A stretch of 64,000 bases of DNA from Hibiscus mutabilis (taxonomy: Eukaryota > Streptophyta > Magnoliopsida > Malvales > Malvaceae). The DNA lies in contig CM033718.1 in the NCBI GenBank assembly GCA_019671005.1, positions 35,914,508 to 35,978,507 on the forward strand, in the 5' to 3' direction. A program made the translations under genes and the position numbers. Numbering within the stretch: the first letter of the stretch is position 1; each line of letters starts with the position of its first letter. Below the pieces are notes generated by a model. It saw only the letters and a program-made list of their open reading frames with translations, searched no databases and was not told the origin of the DNA. Positions 37,361 to 49,948 of this stretch are shown here, piece after piece.

Positions 37361-37651
37361 CAATAGTATATGATACTATTGCCTAGAAATGAATGATCAA
37401 ATAGGTCATATGCATCAATGGTATTGATTACCATTGCCTGAAAATGCTTAATAAGTTATGTACTTCAATCGTACTGATCACCATTGCCTGAATATGCTTA
37501 AACAACCAGAATATATATATTTCACTGGTATTGATTACCATTGCCTGATAAAGCTTGAACAAATAGATTGTATCCATCACTGGTATAAGTTACTATTGCC
37601 TGATAAATCTCAGTTGAATAGAACACACATTCAATGGTATATGTTCCATTT
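37361..37651 (+). other. Tandem hairpin array in the 5' LTR of F (6 units)
   Basis: Stem-loops start at 37361, 37416, 37466, 37523, 37578 and 37632 (50-57 bp apart), most followed by CCTGA. Stem halves: CAATAGTA/TACTATTG in unit 1, CAATGGTA/TACCATTG in unit 2, CAATCGTA/CACCATTG, CACTGGTA/TACCATTG, CACTGGTA/TACTATTG, then CAATGGTA with TTCCATT. Confidence 0.82.
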
Positions 37652-37825
37652 CCCGATAATGTATGAGTGATTATACTTACCTATACTTTAGCTAGTCAAT
37701 CCATGTTAACTGATGTAGTCTGTTATGATAGATCTGATTATTAAACTGATCAACTATAATAGTTGCTTGATGGTACACTCTCATTGGAAGCATGATTATG
37801 CTATTTTGTATTTGTGCTTAAATAA

Positions 37826-40653
37826 TGTAACACCCTAAAATTGTCCTAGAAATGTTATCACAATAGAAACTATAGGCTAATTGAATTCATAAGCTAATCA
37901 AATTAAAAGAAGAATGAACATTGGCCATCCTTAAAATCAAATAAGTGAAGTTGAACCAAATTGAATTGAAATTAAAACTATAAGGCATAAATGAAAGGAT
38001 GAAAATGTTAACATGTAAAATTCTATAGATTGCATGTAAGATTAAATTAAATGGAGGCCTTGACACATGTTCTAATTGGAAGAGAACATGTGCCAATTTG
38101 GATGATGACTCATGGCTTGGGAGAATAATGACCAAACATATTGTCATCTTCCTCCCATTATCATCTACCTTGGCCAAAACATAGAGAGAGAAAGGGGAGA
38201 GAAAATTTTCATGCAAACACCTTCAATTCAAGCTTCTTGTTTCATCCATTGATCAAATTTAGCTTGGAGAAGGTATAATGCTTGACTTTACTTGTTATAG
38301 ATTGTTTCAATATGCAAATGATGATGTTCTTGTTGCCTTGATGAAATTGGATTATTGCCATGTATGTTAGGGTCATGCTATCTTCAATTAGTTCTTGAAA
38401 ATTGAATGCTAGTAACTAAATTGCTAATGAAATATATACGTGGTTGCTAGAAATTTGAGAAATATGAGCATGGTTGAAAACAGTCTTGATTATGGACTGT
38501 TTTGATATAGAAATTGTGTAAACATGTCAAATGAACATAGAACCCTGTTTTGATCATGTTGCTAGGTAAAATGAAGATTGAATTGAATAGATATGTTGCT
38601 GGAAAATGACTACACCTAATTGAACTAGTTAAATTAGGTAATGGACTGCCTAGTTGACGAATTGGATGTGTAAATGTGATCAAATATATCAAATTAGGTT
38701 CAACATGTTAATGCCCTGTTTTAAGAACATTTCTAGGTGAATTATGATGACATAGACATGTATGGACATGAACATGAATGGAATTGCCATGTTAGGACCT
38801 TGCTAAAATGAGTTAAGAAGCTAGAAATTCAACCTAGTGTAATCTGCCCAGAATGCTCTGTTCTGGGCAGTAACTTTGAAAAATCACTTTAAATTGTATA
38901 TAATGAATTTAAGGCTGAAAGTTTTATGTAAAACACCTTGGTATGTCTAAATTCATTAGGAAAAGTAGAACTGAACTCTGGGTTGTGTACTGAAATGTAG
39001 AGAAGAAAAACTAGGGACAGTGCAAACTGTCCAGTATAGCAAAATGCCCTATCTTTAAGTTAAAAACTATATTAATTGGAAAATAACTAAAATGAAAGCC
39101 TTATGTGATCATAAAGGCAATTTTTATAGCTTTCCAACGGTGTAAACCGATTGAAATTCCGACGTACAAAATGAAAGTTATGCTTGATTAAGTGACTAAA
39201 GTGCGACATGTCTTGTTTTACATGAACTATAATGTAGATAAGTGTAGTTAAGTGTAATGGAAAATGTATATGAGCATGCTGCCAAGTTGTGAATGTTGTG
39301 TGCTTGTAACATCATATGTTACTTGTCTTGAATGCCATGAATTTGTATGTTACTTGACTTGAAAGCATGACTCCTTGATTTCTTGTTTTGCAAGCATGAT
39401 GTGCTTGATTCATGATATGAATTTCTTGATTCTTGTTCCTTGAATGGCCGAATGCTTGAATCCTTAATTAGGATTATCTTGATACTTGATATCCTTAGCT
39501 AGAATTCTTCAAATGCTTGAAGCCTTATCTAAGATCACTGTAATGTTTGAAGCCTTAGCTAAGATCACTCTATTTCTTGAAATTCTTAGCTAGGTCTATA
39601 CTTGATTTTAATGACACATGAAACTTGACATAACAAATGGTTATATTTAGTACTACCTCACTAAGTACATTCTTGTACTTATCACTCTCGTTTTCATTCT
39701 TCCCAACTACAGGATAAAGGATACGAGTGTTGCTTGATCTTAAAGCCTGATTCCTTGAACAAGAAGCAATTCACACAAGCTTTGCCTAAGTATGATTTCA
39801 TAGTCGTTTTTGTATATCTCCTAGAATGGTGACACTAGTATGTATATAGTTAGCTTGATCATGCATTTTGAAGCTTGTATATAATGTCTTGATGGGCCTA
39901 CTATCTTATGAATCTAATGTCAAGTATGTAATGAACTTAGATAACATGTAATGGATGATGTTTTGATGCGCAAATATTGAATTAAATTCATGGAATGATC
40001 AAACATTGATCTAGCTTACATTGTTAACATTCGATTACCTTATTGTCTACAAGTCTTGCTTGAATCGAAAGTAGGATGATTGAACCATGCTTGCTTGTAT
40101 TTCAAATTGAATGTCATGCTTAATGTATATGTCTTGCTTGAAATGAAAGTTGTGTGTTTGATAGGATTAGGTCGAATAGCCTAGTGTGTGTATAGATGAT
40201 TTCTGAACGGTTAGGTATAGAGAATGTCTTGAATGGTACTAGTTTCATTCTATTGAATGTTTAGGTAATCATGCTTAGTATGTATAGGATTGTAATGTTA
40301 AAATGTGTACAAACCAAGGAACCTTGAATTGAAATGGGAGCATGTTATATCTAGACACATTCGAATATAAGCTAAGAACAATGAAGTGAATCAAATTGAT
40401 AATGTAGTGACTTGAAATGAAATCATAAAATGAATTAAGTTAGTGACCAATTCGAATGGTTTAGGTTGAGTAAGAATCAATCGTGAAGTTACTTGTATGA
40501 TAAGTAAGTATGATTACTTGCTTGTTCTTATGATGGTTGTTTGATTGTTCTTGTATTGCTAGTAATGCCTTGTTTGTATTGTTCTTGCCATTGCTTGGTT
40601 GTTAAGTAACGCTCCTGAGCTTGATTGCTACTAGCCGGGGTAGGGGTGTTACA
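37826..40653 (+). mobile_element. Solo LTR S1 (B family), inserted in the 5' LTR of F
   Basis: It runs TGTAACACCCTAAAATTG to GGGGTGTTACA with TSD AATAA (37821-37825 and 40654-40658); the uninterrupted site is seen in the 3' LTR near 54937. It is the reverse orientation of LTR B. Donor-like AAG/GTATAA at 38273 and acceptor-like CTACAG/G at 39711-39712 are intact. About 1 kb present in LTR B, including the hairpin cassette, is missing at about 39310. Confidence 0.93.
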
Positions 40654-41673
40654 AATAAGCATCCTACTAAGTGAATATAGAATTTGCATTTACATTGTTG
40701 TTATCTATGTACGAAGCCAGCAACCTAACTACTCACCCTGTCGCTTTTTACGTGAAGCTAGTCTATAGTTAAATCGTGGAGGTAAAACAAGGTCACCAAA
40801 GGCATCAAAAGTACGTTTTGTTTGCTAAATTGACTCCTAGAAGGTGGCACTAGTTTTGAATGTTAGATTATATCATTTTGTCTAGTATGAAGAAGGGTTT
40901 GTAAATATGAACTTCTTAAGGGTTTGCAAACCTATATACCTATCTATGAGTTTGGCTTAATATGACCATTAGTGGTTGATCTTGATTGACTTGAATTGGT
41001 TTCTAGAATTCTAAGCTTGAAAATCTTCAGATTTACTATGGTGGTATGTAAATTATACAATAGCAAAACTCTTATATACATATATATATATATATATATA
41101 TACTTGGTGTATGGTTGATGTTTGGAAATTGTTTGATTTGGCTAGAATAGCTACGAATGAGTTTTTGAATGTTGTAGTCTCATTCTAGGGATTGTTTCGA
41201 TTGCTTGCAAGTCATATAGAATGGTTTTGATCGTGTTTATAGTATACAATTAGGTGGTCGAATGACCCAAGTAGATAATTAAAAGATTATTGACAAAAAT
41301 GATCTTACATATGCATTTAAGTGATCCAATGGATTCATGGCATGTAGAAACTTTGGAAATTTGCATACTCCTTATTTGGTCTCATAGATAACGTCTTAAT
41401 ATCAAATTCATAACGGCTAGTTGGATGAATCTGATAACCTTTACTAACCGAGTTGTCATATAACTATATTCTATGTTTTGGATTAAAGATGCCTTGTAAC
41501 AATTGTAATTGTCTTTATACTTCTTTTATTATTGTAAATTGCATTTAATGCTTGTATTCTAAAGGTCTATCCATGAGTCCTCTTCTTCGAGTACTAACTT
41601 GTTAGACAAGTTAGATTTTTCTTTGCCTAGAACAATGCTATCTTCTAGGCTTGGGGTTGGGGTATTACAATTT

Positions 41674-41686
41674 TGGTAATCAGAGT
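41674..41686 (+). other. Primer binding site of element F (tRNA-Met type, +A variant)
   Basis: TGGTAATCAGAGT, four bases after the 5' LTR end. It shares the extra A with elements A and C. Confidence 0.88.
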
Positions 41687-41813
41687 TAAGGTTTAGTCGA
41701 TCCTAGGACTAAACCAGTTGTGTCATTAGTCATGTAAGTGCCATCTAGGAGTTGAAATGAATTGTGCATGTGACCTTGTTTGATGGAATTTTCTTTTTAA
41801 ATGCTAATTTTAG

Positions 41814-42405
41814 ATGTCTGAGACACATATGGGTCAGGATAGAGACAGCCGGGTTGGTTCCTCTAATGAAGGAGGGAGTGTCAGATTGGGTCAGGATCAA
41901 GTTGACCCTCGAAAGGCTACAGAACAACAGCATGACTGAGATGTTCAATCAACTTGTTACTAACCTAAAGTGAAATGATCCTCCTGCACCTGTAGGGATT
42001 CAATCCAGGGCCCCAATTGATAAATTGGCTCAACATCGAGCCTATACATTCGCGGGATCTGATGAAGAGAATCCAAAAGCAACAGAATACTGGCTGGAAA
42101 CTACCATTAGAATTATGACTAAACAACTTTAGTGTTCTAAGGAACATAAATTGGAGTGTGCGGTGACTTTACTTGCTGATGAAGCTTTGAACTGGTGGGA
42201 AACTACAATCCTCACCACCCCTGAAGACTCTGTCACTTGGGAATTCTTTCTAAAAGAATTTCGGCAGAAATATGTGAACGAACAATATTTAGCGGAAAGA
42301 AAAAGATGTTTCTTGTATCTGAAGCAAGGTGGTAGACCCATAGAACAATATGTTAGTGATTTTTGCAAATACTGCAAGTATGAGTCTGAATACATTAAGA
42401 GGAGG
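41814..42405 (+). pseudogene. gag of element F, C-terminal part deleted
   Basis: ATG at 41814 begins MSETHMGQDRD, matching the B and C gags. Later blocks: DKLAQHRAYTFAGSDEEN (about 42018-42072), ATEYWLETTIRIMTKQL, then in another frame LECAVTLLADEALNWWETTILTTPEDSVTWEFFLKEFRQKYVNEQYLAERKR and IEQYVSDFCKYCKYESEYIK. At about 42402 the frame passes directly into protease sequence, so the capsid tail and both zinc knuckles are absent. Confidence 0.9.
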
Positions 42406-42627
42406 AAACTATACTTAAGGGGTTTGGGAAAGGAATCGATATCCCTAATTGATCAAAAACCTAAAGAGCCGAATGCCCTATTGTCTAATATACTTGGGAA
42501 TGTAAAAACCGAGGCTGATATAAATTCAATTTTGATTGTATCTGAATTTCTTGATGTTTTCCTTAAGGAACTTTCGGGATTGCCACCGACACGTGATGTG
42601 GAGTTCAAAATTGAAACTCAACCATGA
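42403..42627 (+). pseudogene. Protease C-terminal fragment fused to gag, element F
   Basis: Within the open frame 42151-42627 the residues after SEYIK are RRKLYLRGLGKESISL, which in B and C lie after the LGLDW motif of the protease. It continues to SEFLDVFLKELSGLPPTRDVEFKIETQP and a stop. The catalytic D-S-G half of the protease is missing. The result is an in-frame capsid/protease-tail fusion of about 158 codons, almost certainly a deletion product. Confidence 0.88.
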
Positions 42628-43574
42628 GACAATCCTATATCCATTACCCCTTACAAAATGGCTCATGTTGAACTAAAAGAACTTCAGAAGTAGTTGCAGG
42701 AACTACAAGACAAAGGATTTATCCGACCAAGTTCATCACCCTGGGGAGCCCCGATATTCTTAGTCAATAAGAAGGACGGGTCAATGAGATTGTGCATAGA
42801 CTATCGGTAACTTAATCAAGTTATGATTAAGAATAAGTACACTTTTACAAAAATTGAAGATTTGTTTGAGCAACTGAAAGGTGCTTCGGTATTCTCCAAG
42901 ATCGACCTTAGATCTGGGTACTACCAAATGAAGGTTAAAGAATCAGACATACCTAAGACCGCTTTCAGGACTCGATATGGTCACTATGAGTTCCTAGTGA
43001 TACCATTCGGTTTAATGCCCCTACCGCATTTATGGATCTCATGAACCGGGTTTTTAAGCTCTATTTAGATAAGTTTGTCGTGGTCTTCATTGACGACATT
43101 CTTATCTACTCGAAAGATGTGGCTGAACATTCAAAGCATCTCAGAATTTTGTTACAAACTCTTACAGATAATCAACTCTATGCCAAATTCAACAAATGTG
43201 AACTCTGGTTGCCCGAAGTATCTTTTCTCGAACATGTAATTTCGACCTCTGGAATTAAGGTTGATCCGAAAAAGATTCAATCAGTAATTGAATGGAGATC
43301 TCCGAGGAATGTTAGTGAAGTCCGAAGTTTCCTTGGCTTTGTTGGATATTATCGAAGGTTTGTTAAAGGATTTTTTATTTTGGCCACACCCCTACCTAAG
43401 CTACTTCGTAAAGATGTACCATTCATATGGTCTGAAGAACAACAATTAAGCTTTGACCAATTGAAAGAAGTACTTACCCGAGCTCCAGTGTTAACTCAAC
43501 CGGAATCAAGGAAAGAATTTACAGTGTTTAGTGATGCTTCTCACTTGGGATTGGGATGTGTTTTAATGCAATGA
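42628..43574 (+). pseudogene. Reverse transcriptase of element F
   Basis: SITPYKM, ELKELQK then stop, IRPSSSPWGAPIFLVNKKDGSMRLCIDYR then stop, then 42823-43044 (DLFEQLKGASVFSKIDLRSGYYQMKV with the first catalytic Asp; RTRYGHYEFLVIPFGL). After a small frameshift near 43015, 43032-43574 follows: MDLMNRVF, FVVVFIDDILIYSKDVAEH (catalytic DD), FNKCELWL, VISTSGIKVDPKKI, RSFLGFVGYYRRFVKGF, WSEEQQLSFDQLKEVLTRAPVLTQPES and the start of RNase H. All three RT aspartates are present. The stops and the frameshift disable it. Confidence 0.92.
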
Positions 43575-43880
43575 TACAAAGTGGTAGCATATGCTTCCCG
43601 ACAATTAAAGTCTCATGAACTGAACTACCCAACCCATGATTTGGAACTTGTTGTCGTGATCTTTGCCTTAAAGATATGGTGACACTATTTGTATGGAGAA
43701 AAATGCCACCATTACACTGATCACAAAAGTTTGAAATACCTCCTTACTCAAAAGGAACTTAATCTTAGGCAAAGATGATGGATCAAGCTACTTAAAGACT
43801 ATGACATAATCATAGATTATCACCCGAGGAAGGCTAATGTTGTGGCTGATGCACTTAGTCGTAAACATACTTGTGGTTAG
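43520..43880 (+). pseudogene. RNase H of element F
   Basis: FSDASHLGLGCVLMQ, a stop at 43572-43574, VVAYASRQLKSHELNYPTHDLELVVVIFALKIW, stop, HYTDHKSLKYLLTQKELNLRQR, stop, LKDYDIIIDYHPRKANVVADALSRKH. The acidic residues in SDAS, TDHKS and ADALSR are all kept. Three in-frame stops break it. Confidence 0.9.
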
Positions 43881-43959
43881 TATCGATTTAACCAAAACTC
43901 CCTTTATTCCTATTCGATATGTGTATATGTATCATCTAATTACCTTGAAAATATTTGTA

Positions 43960-45251
43960 GCCTTATCCTCCATCAATGCATGCCTTTAATTGGGTCAGAA
44001 ACAAGGGACCTTGGCTTCTGTCCGAGTTCACTCTGATATTATATCAAGAATTCGATCGTTGCAACAACCTGATTCTAAATTACAAAGAATTAAATTCAAG
44101 CTTGATAGAAGTACTAAATCAGACTTTGTTCTAAGGGAATATGGATTAATCTATTTTCGAAATAGGTTGTGTATCCATAATGATTCAAATTTAAGAAGCA
44201 AAATCCTTTAGGAAGCCTACTATAGTTTTTTTAATACATCCAGGATCAGTGAAGATGTACAAAGATTTGAAGAGTCTCTACTGGTGGCCTGGAATGATAT
44301 ATGCTATAACAAACTTTGTATCTAAATGTTTGGTTTGTCAGAAAATGAAGGCAGAACATCAAGTTCCTTCGGGATTGCTTCAACCCATTGAAATTCTGCA
44401 ATGGAAATAGGAGTAAATAACAATGGAATTTGTTAGTGGGTTGCCTTTATCACCAAAGAAAAATGATGCAATATGGGTGATTGTAGATAGGATTTCAAAG
44501 TCAGCTCATTTTCTTCTTGTTCGAATAAACATGAGCCTGGATCAACTAGCCGAACTCTACATTCGAGAGGTTATTAGGCTACATGGTATTCCTACGTCAA
44601 TAATTTATGATCGGGACTCTAGATTTACTTCTAGATTTTTGAAATCTCTATAAAAGGCTCTTGGAACTAAAATCAATCTCAGTACAGCCTTTCATCCTCA
44701 ATTAGATGGTCAATCTGAAAGAATCATACAAGTGTTAGAAGATATGTTACGAGCTTGTATAATCGATTTTGGGAAGAAATGGGAGAAAGCTTTACCCTTG
44801 GAAGAATTCTCTTACAATAATAGCTATCAATCTTCCATTCAAATGGCCCCTTTTGAAGCCATTTATGGAGGAAAGTGCAAGACCCCTTTGTGCTGGTCAG
44901 AGCTAAAGGAGAACAAAGCTTTAGGACCCCAATTGCTTCGAGAAACAGAATATCAAGTATAGATTATTTGCAATCGATTAAAAGAAGCCTTCGATTGACA
45001 TAAAGCTTATGATGATCGTAAAAGATGAGATATTCAATATAATGTTTGGGACATAATGTTTCTCAAGGAATCTCCGTGGAAGAAGGTGTTCATATTCGAT
45101 AAGAAAGGGAAACTTAGTCCTCAGTTTATAGGACCTTTTGAGATAATAGAAAGGATTGGCCATGTTGCTTATCGGTTGGCCCTCCCGGAAGAATTCAGCA
45201 AAATACACAATGTGTTTCATGTATCAATGTTGCGTAGTTATCGATCTGATC
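43960..45251 (+). pseudogene. Integrase of element F, cut by solo LTR S2
   Basis: 43990-44211 is the N-terminal arm (VHSDIISRIRSLQQPD). After a frameshift come IHPGSVKMYKDLKSLYWWPGM and CLVCQKMKAEHQVPSGLLQP. 44423-44653 has MEFVSGLPLSPKKNDAIWVIVDRISKSAHF, where related copies have MDFVSGLP, so the first catalytic Asp is Glu. YDRDSRFTSRF keeps the second Asp and SERIIQVLEDMLR (44715-44755) keeps the Glu. 44732-44962 and 45056-45251 carry SIQMAPFEAIYGGKCKTPLCWSEL, KGKLSPQFIGPFEIIERIGHVAYRLALP and NVFHVSMLRSYRSD, ending at the S2 insertion. Confidence 0.92.
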
Positions 45252-48200
45252 TGCAACACCCCCTACCCTGGGCTAGTAGCAAACTGGCTCGGGAGCGTTA
45301 CATAAGCATGCAACAAAGACAATGGTCAAGCAATACAATACAAGAACAAGAAACATACTTATCATGCAAGCAACTCATATTTGATTTCAATATTTTAAAA
45401 GACATTCGAATAGACCCTTAGATTAATTCCTTTCATGCTTTCAATTACAAGTTACTACATTATTAATACAATTTGCTTCCTTTTATCTCTATCATTCGAA
45501 TGAACCAAGCTTGCAACATAATTCTATTTCATTTCATTGTTCTTTAATTTGTTTCATATATCATTACATACCTAGGTTATCAAACATGATAATATTAACT
45601 TACAATAGCATGAAACTAGCCTCCTAATCAACTAGATCATTCGGCCTTCACCATTCAAAGACACAAGAGACCATATATTTCCCAAGGCAATCGAATGAAA
45701 GACAAGCAAGCAAGCATGGTTTGATCATTCAATGTTCCATTCAAGTAAGACATGTACACAACAAGGCATTCGAATGTTATCAAGGTAGACTAGATTAAGC
45801 ATTAGATCATTTCTTTCTATCATCAAATGCGCAGCAACATCCTTTACATTACAAGTATTTTAAGATCTTTACATACATGCTAATTGGTTCATAACATAGT
45901 AGGCCCATCAAGACATTTTATACAAGTACCAAAATGCATGTTCAAGCTAACTATGTACATTCTAGTGCCACAATTCTAGGAGATATACAAAACTAGTATG
46001 AAACCATACTTAGGCAAAGCTTGTGTGAGTTGCTTCTAGCTCAAGGTAACAGGCTTCAAGATCAAGCAACACTCGTATCCTTTATCTTGTAGTTGGTAAG
46101 AATGAAAACAAAAGTGATAAGTAGAAGAATGTACTTAGTGAGGTAGTACTAAATCTAACCATTTGTTATGCCAAGTTTTATGTCATTTACTCAAGTATAG
46201 ACCTAGCTAAGGAATTCAAGCATTAAGATAATCCTTGCTAAGGCTTTCAAGCAATAGAGTGTTCTTATTTAAGGATATCATAGCATTAGAGTAATCCTAG
46301 CTAAGGATCATATCATTCGGCTATCAAGAACAAGAATCAAGAATTCATAATACGAATCAAGCACATCATGCTTGCAAAACAAGAAATCAAGAAAATCATT
46401 CTTTCATGTCAAGTAACATACAATTCATGGCATTCAAGACAAGTAGCATATGATGTAGGATTGTTATTTCATGTAATATCAATTAAACAATCCCCTTGGT
46501 ACTTAGTTTGTATAGGTAATCGAGTCTCCAACCAACTATCGCCACAAGATGCACCGTAGTGCTGGTCAACCCTCCTACTGTCACCAAAGACCACATACAT
46601 ACCCTCCGTCTGTCGCCAAGTAGGGGCCTTAGCCCTGGACCATAGTCCACCCTTACATAATGAGCTCTAGACTCTAAGGCATGCCTTTCTACCTAGTCCA
46701 ACTAGCTACCAAGGTTGTTCGATTTACCATTTATACAAGTGTTTCAAGATCAAGATCATATCAAGCAAGTTCTTTTCATATTATTCCCTTAGGCCATTGA
46801 GCCATAGCTCATATTTCATGTAATTTTCATGTTTCATTTCATCAAGGTGAGATGATATCTCAAACAAGTTCTTTAACATTCAATCACATTGCATCATAGT
46901 ACATACAAGCATCCATGTTATCACTTAATCACTTAATCATTGCATCATGGCTGGGATCAAGTTTCATGCATTACTTTAGTCATCCTTCCCTTATTAGGTC
47001 AAGTTCATGATTAGATTCATTTAACATTTCAAGAATGTAACAAGAATACATTGGTTAGGACCTAGTCCTAACCCTAGAGGTAACTACACTCACAATACTC
47101 CAAGCTTAGCTAGTCTTGGATCCACACTCCTTGTTCTTAGGTTTGGGATGATCCACTCTATCCTCTTCCACCAAGTTTACTCCTGGTTCTATCACATTAC
47201 AAGTACAAACATGTCAAGACAAGTTCATTCAATCAAGACAAGGTTACAAGCACATATCATACACAAATCTGGCAGCATGCTCATATACATTTTCCATTAC
47301 ACTTAACTACACTTATCTACATTCTAGTTCATGTAAAACAAGGTAGAATCAATGTTCTAAAACTGTTTACAAAATAGTTTACAAAATGCCCCAAAACAGT
47401 GTGCAATTACCTATATAGCTGCTGCCAGATAGCTTGCACTCTAGTCACTTAATCATGCATAACTTTTATTCCATACGTCAGAATTTCAATTGGTTTATAC
47501 CGTTGGAAAGATAATGTAATTTTCTTTATGACCATATAAGGCTTGCATTTTATTTCATTTCCAATTAATATAGTTTTTAACTAAAAGCCAGGGCATTTTG
47601 CTATACTAGACAGTTTGCACTGCCCCTAGTATTTCTTCTCTACATTTCAGTATAAAACCCATAATTCAGTTATGTTTTCTCATAATGAATTTAGACATAT
47701 CAAAGTATTGTCCATAAAAATTTCAGCCTAATATTCATTTTATACGATTTATAGTGATTTTTCAAAGTTACTGCCCAGAACAGAGCATTCTTGGCAGATT
47801 ACACTAGGTTGAATTTCTAGCTTCTTAACTCATTTTAGCAAGGTCCTAACATGGCAATTCCATTCATGTTCATGTTCATACATGTCTAGGTCATTATAAT
47901 TCACCTAGCAATGTGCTTAAAATAGGGCATTATCATGTTGAACCCAATTTGATCTATTTGATCAACATTGTACATTAAATTCAGCAATTAGGCAATCCAT
48001 TACCTAGTTTAACTAGTCCAATTAGGTGCAGTCATTTTCCAGCAACATATTTACTCAATTCAATCTTCACTTGGCATGTTTACAGAATTTCTCCATAAAA
48101 ACAGTCCCTAATCAAGATTGTTTTCAACCATGAACACATTACTCAAATTTCCAGCAACTATACATATTTCCTTTATCAAATTGGTTACTAGAAAACAAAA

Positions 48201-48751
48201 TTTCAAGTTCAAATTGAAACTAGCATGCTCCTAACACACATAGCAATCATCCAATTCAATTTATACAACAAGAACATCATCAATTACTCATTCAAATAAA
48301 TTGCTAGGGAGGAAGGATTTAGAATCCACTTACAATCTTCCTAGGTATTCAATTTTCATACAATTGTGAACTCATGCAAGCTTTCTTCCTCAACAATGGT
48401 GATTTTTCTTTTCCTAGATGGATGATAGAAGTTTCGGAGAAGGTGGAGTGGAGGTGATGATAGCAAGATGACCACTTGGCCAAGGTGTTATCACATGGCT
48501 TAGCTATTTGCCTCCACTTGGCAAATTTTGGTCTAATTGTTTCATAAATAATTAATTACTCAACCTTATTGCATGTAATTCTATATTTACAATTTGTTAC
48601 TATTTGATCCGTCGTGATTAGGCTACTTCCTTGGCAATCCATCTAATTTAGTCAATAGGTTTAATCAATTCTTCTAATTTGTAGATTGTTTGTACAATTA
48701 CATTCTAATTAGTTTATGACATGTTGCTAGGCCATGATTTGGGGTATTACA
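45252..48751 (-). mobile_element. Solo LTR S2 (B-like family), inserted in the F chromodomain region
   Basis: On + it runs TGCAACACCCCCTACCC to GGGGTATTACA, with near-TSD TGATC (45247-45251) and GGATC (48752-48756). Its cassette is well preserved (46500-46690: GCACCGTAGTGC at 46551-46562, sense GCAC-TACG-GTGC; TGGACCATAGTCCA at 46636-46649). Donor-like ATT/GTAAGT (GT at 48333-48332); the acceptor position reads CTACAAG. The tagctagg repeat is at 46200-46310. Confidence 0.92.
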
Positions 48752-48990
48752 GGATCCTTCTTACATCCTCGAATCGGATGAAGTTGAATGGAATCAAGAT
48801 TTATCATACAAAGAAGAACCAGTTCAAATTCTTGATCACGAAAATAGAAGACTTCGAAACAAGACAGTCTCCCTTGTCAAAGTCTTGTGGAGAAATCATG
48901 GAAGTAAAGAAGCTACTTGGGAACCCGAATCTACCATGAAAGATTAATACCCGTACCTATTTTCCTCAGGTAAATTCGAGGACAAATTTC
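48752..48990 (+). pseudogene. Chromodomain of element F (3' of S2)
   Basis: The frame continues the pol broken at 45251: PSYILESDEVEWNQDLSYKEEPVQILDHENRRLRNKTVSLVKVLWRNHGSKEATWEPEST, a stop, YPYLFSSGKFEDKF. The chromodomain core (YKEEPVQIL, LWRNH, EATWE) is well kept. In chromoviruses this module reads histone marks and directs insertion to heterochromatin. Confidence 0.92.
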
Positions 48991-49004
48991 CTGAAGGTGG
49001 GATC
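48988..49004 (+). other. Polypurine tract of element F
   Basis: CTGAAGGTGGGATC directly precedes the 3' LTR start at 49005. It is less pure than in A, B and E. Confidence 0.7.
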
Positions 49005-49948
49005 TGTAACACCCTAAATTGTCACCTTAAAGAGTGACCCTTAGTATATGATATTGAATCAAGTAAATAGTTAAAATATGTGACTTCATGGATGAACGAA
49101 TTAAAAAGATTTAACACTAGAGTACTAATTTGAAGTGACTAGCTTGAGCAAATAGTAAATGTTGAACATTGCATGTTAAACTTATTAAACAAAGAAACCT
49201 TTACATGTGCCATGATGTTATGCATCACACGTTGGATTAGTCACCCATAATGGAATTTTCCAACAAACAAATCTCCATGATTCTCTTCATTCAATCCCCT
49301 TCAACGAACAACACATTGAGAGAGAAAGAAAAACTCATAGGAATTCTTGGAGAGAATCGATTGGCGCTTTGCATTAGAAGAAATTTTTTGCTTGTGTGAT
49401 CTTGTTAATTACCAAACAAGGTAATGTTAATTCTTGATTCTTGTCACATGAAATTCTGGTTGCTCGATTGACTATTGAATTAGTTCAAATGAATTGAGTC
49501 CAGGAGAATGGTTAGTTGAACTAGAGTCTAACTATATTTGATCGGCTAGAAGGGGTTTGAATCACATGGAATAGTTGCTATTCATACATAGGTGTGCATT
49601 GTTGATTTATTGCATCAAATGGATTGTTGTTTGGTCACTTATTAGATCGAACTGGTGATTAGAATGCTTCGAACTGTTTTAGGGGCAAGATTATACTAAA
49701 TTAGATACGCTAATTGAACTCATGAATATGATTCATGGAGGGTTGGAATGCCTCATTATACTAAAGTGAGGAATTGATATTGTTGAATAGCTGAATTGGG
49801 ATGATAGTCACAATGATAGACTAAATGTCGAAGACTGTTTTGAACCCAGTTAGGGCAGTTTTGAAACTACCATGTTTCGGTTCAGAGTTTGGAAATTCAT
49901 AGAATGAAAGTTGGATATGGTCCTATACTAGACTGCTAAGAGGACACT

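Larger units (their letters stand above)
35828..41669 (+). repeat. 5' LTR of element F (3.0 kb without the nested S1)
   Basis: Starts TGTAACACC, ends TATTACA. Donor-like AAG/GTAAAG at 36237, GGCATGCC at about 36559, hairpin array 37361-37651, then S1 at 37826-40653. The acceptor position ccctgtcgcttttt is followed by AC instead of AG at 40750-40751 (AG is kept in the 3' LTR). A TA microsatellite lies near 41077-41102. Confidence 0.94.
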
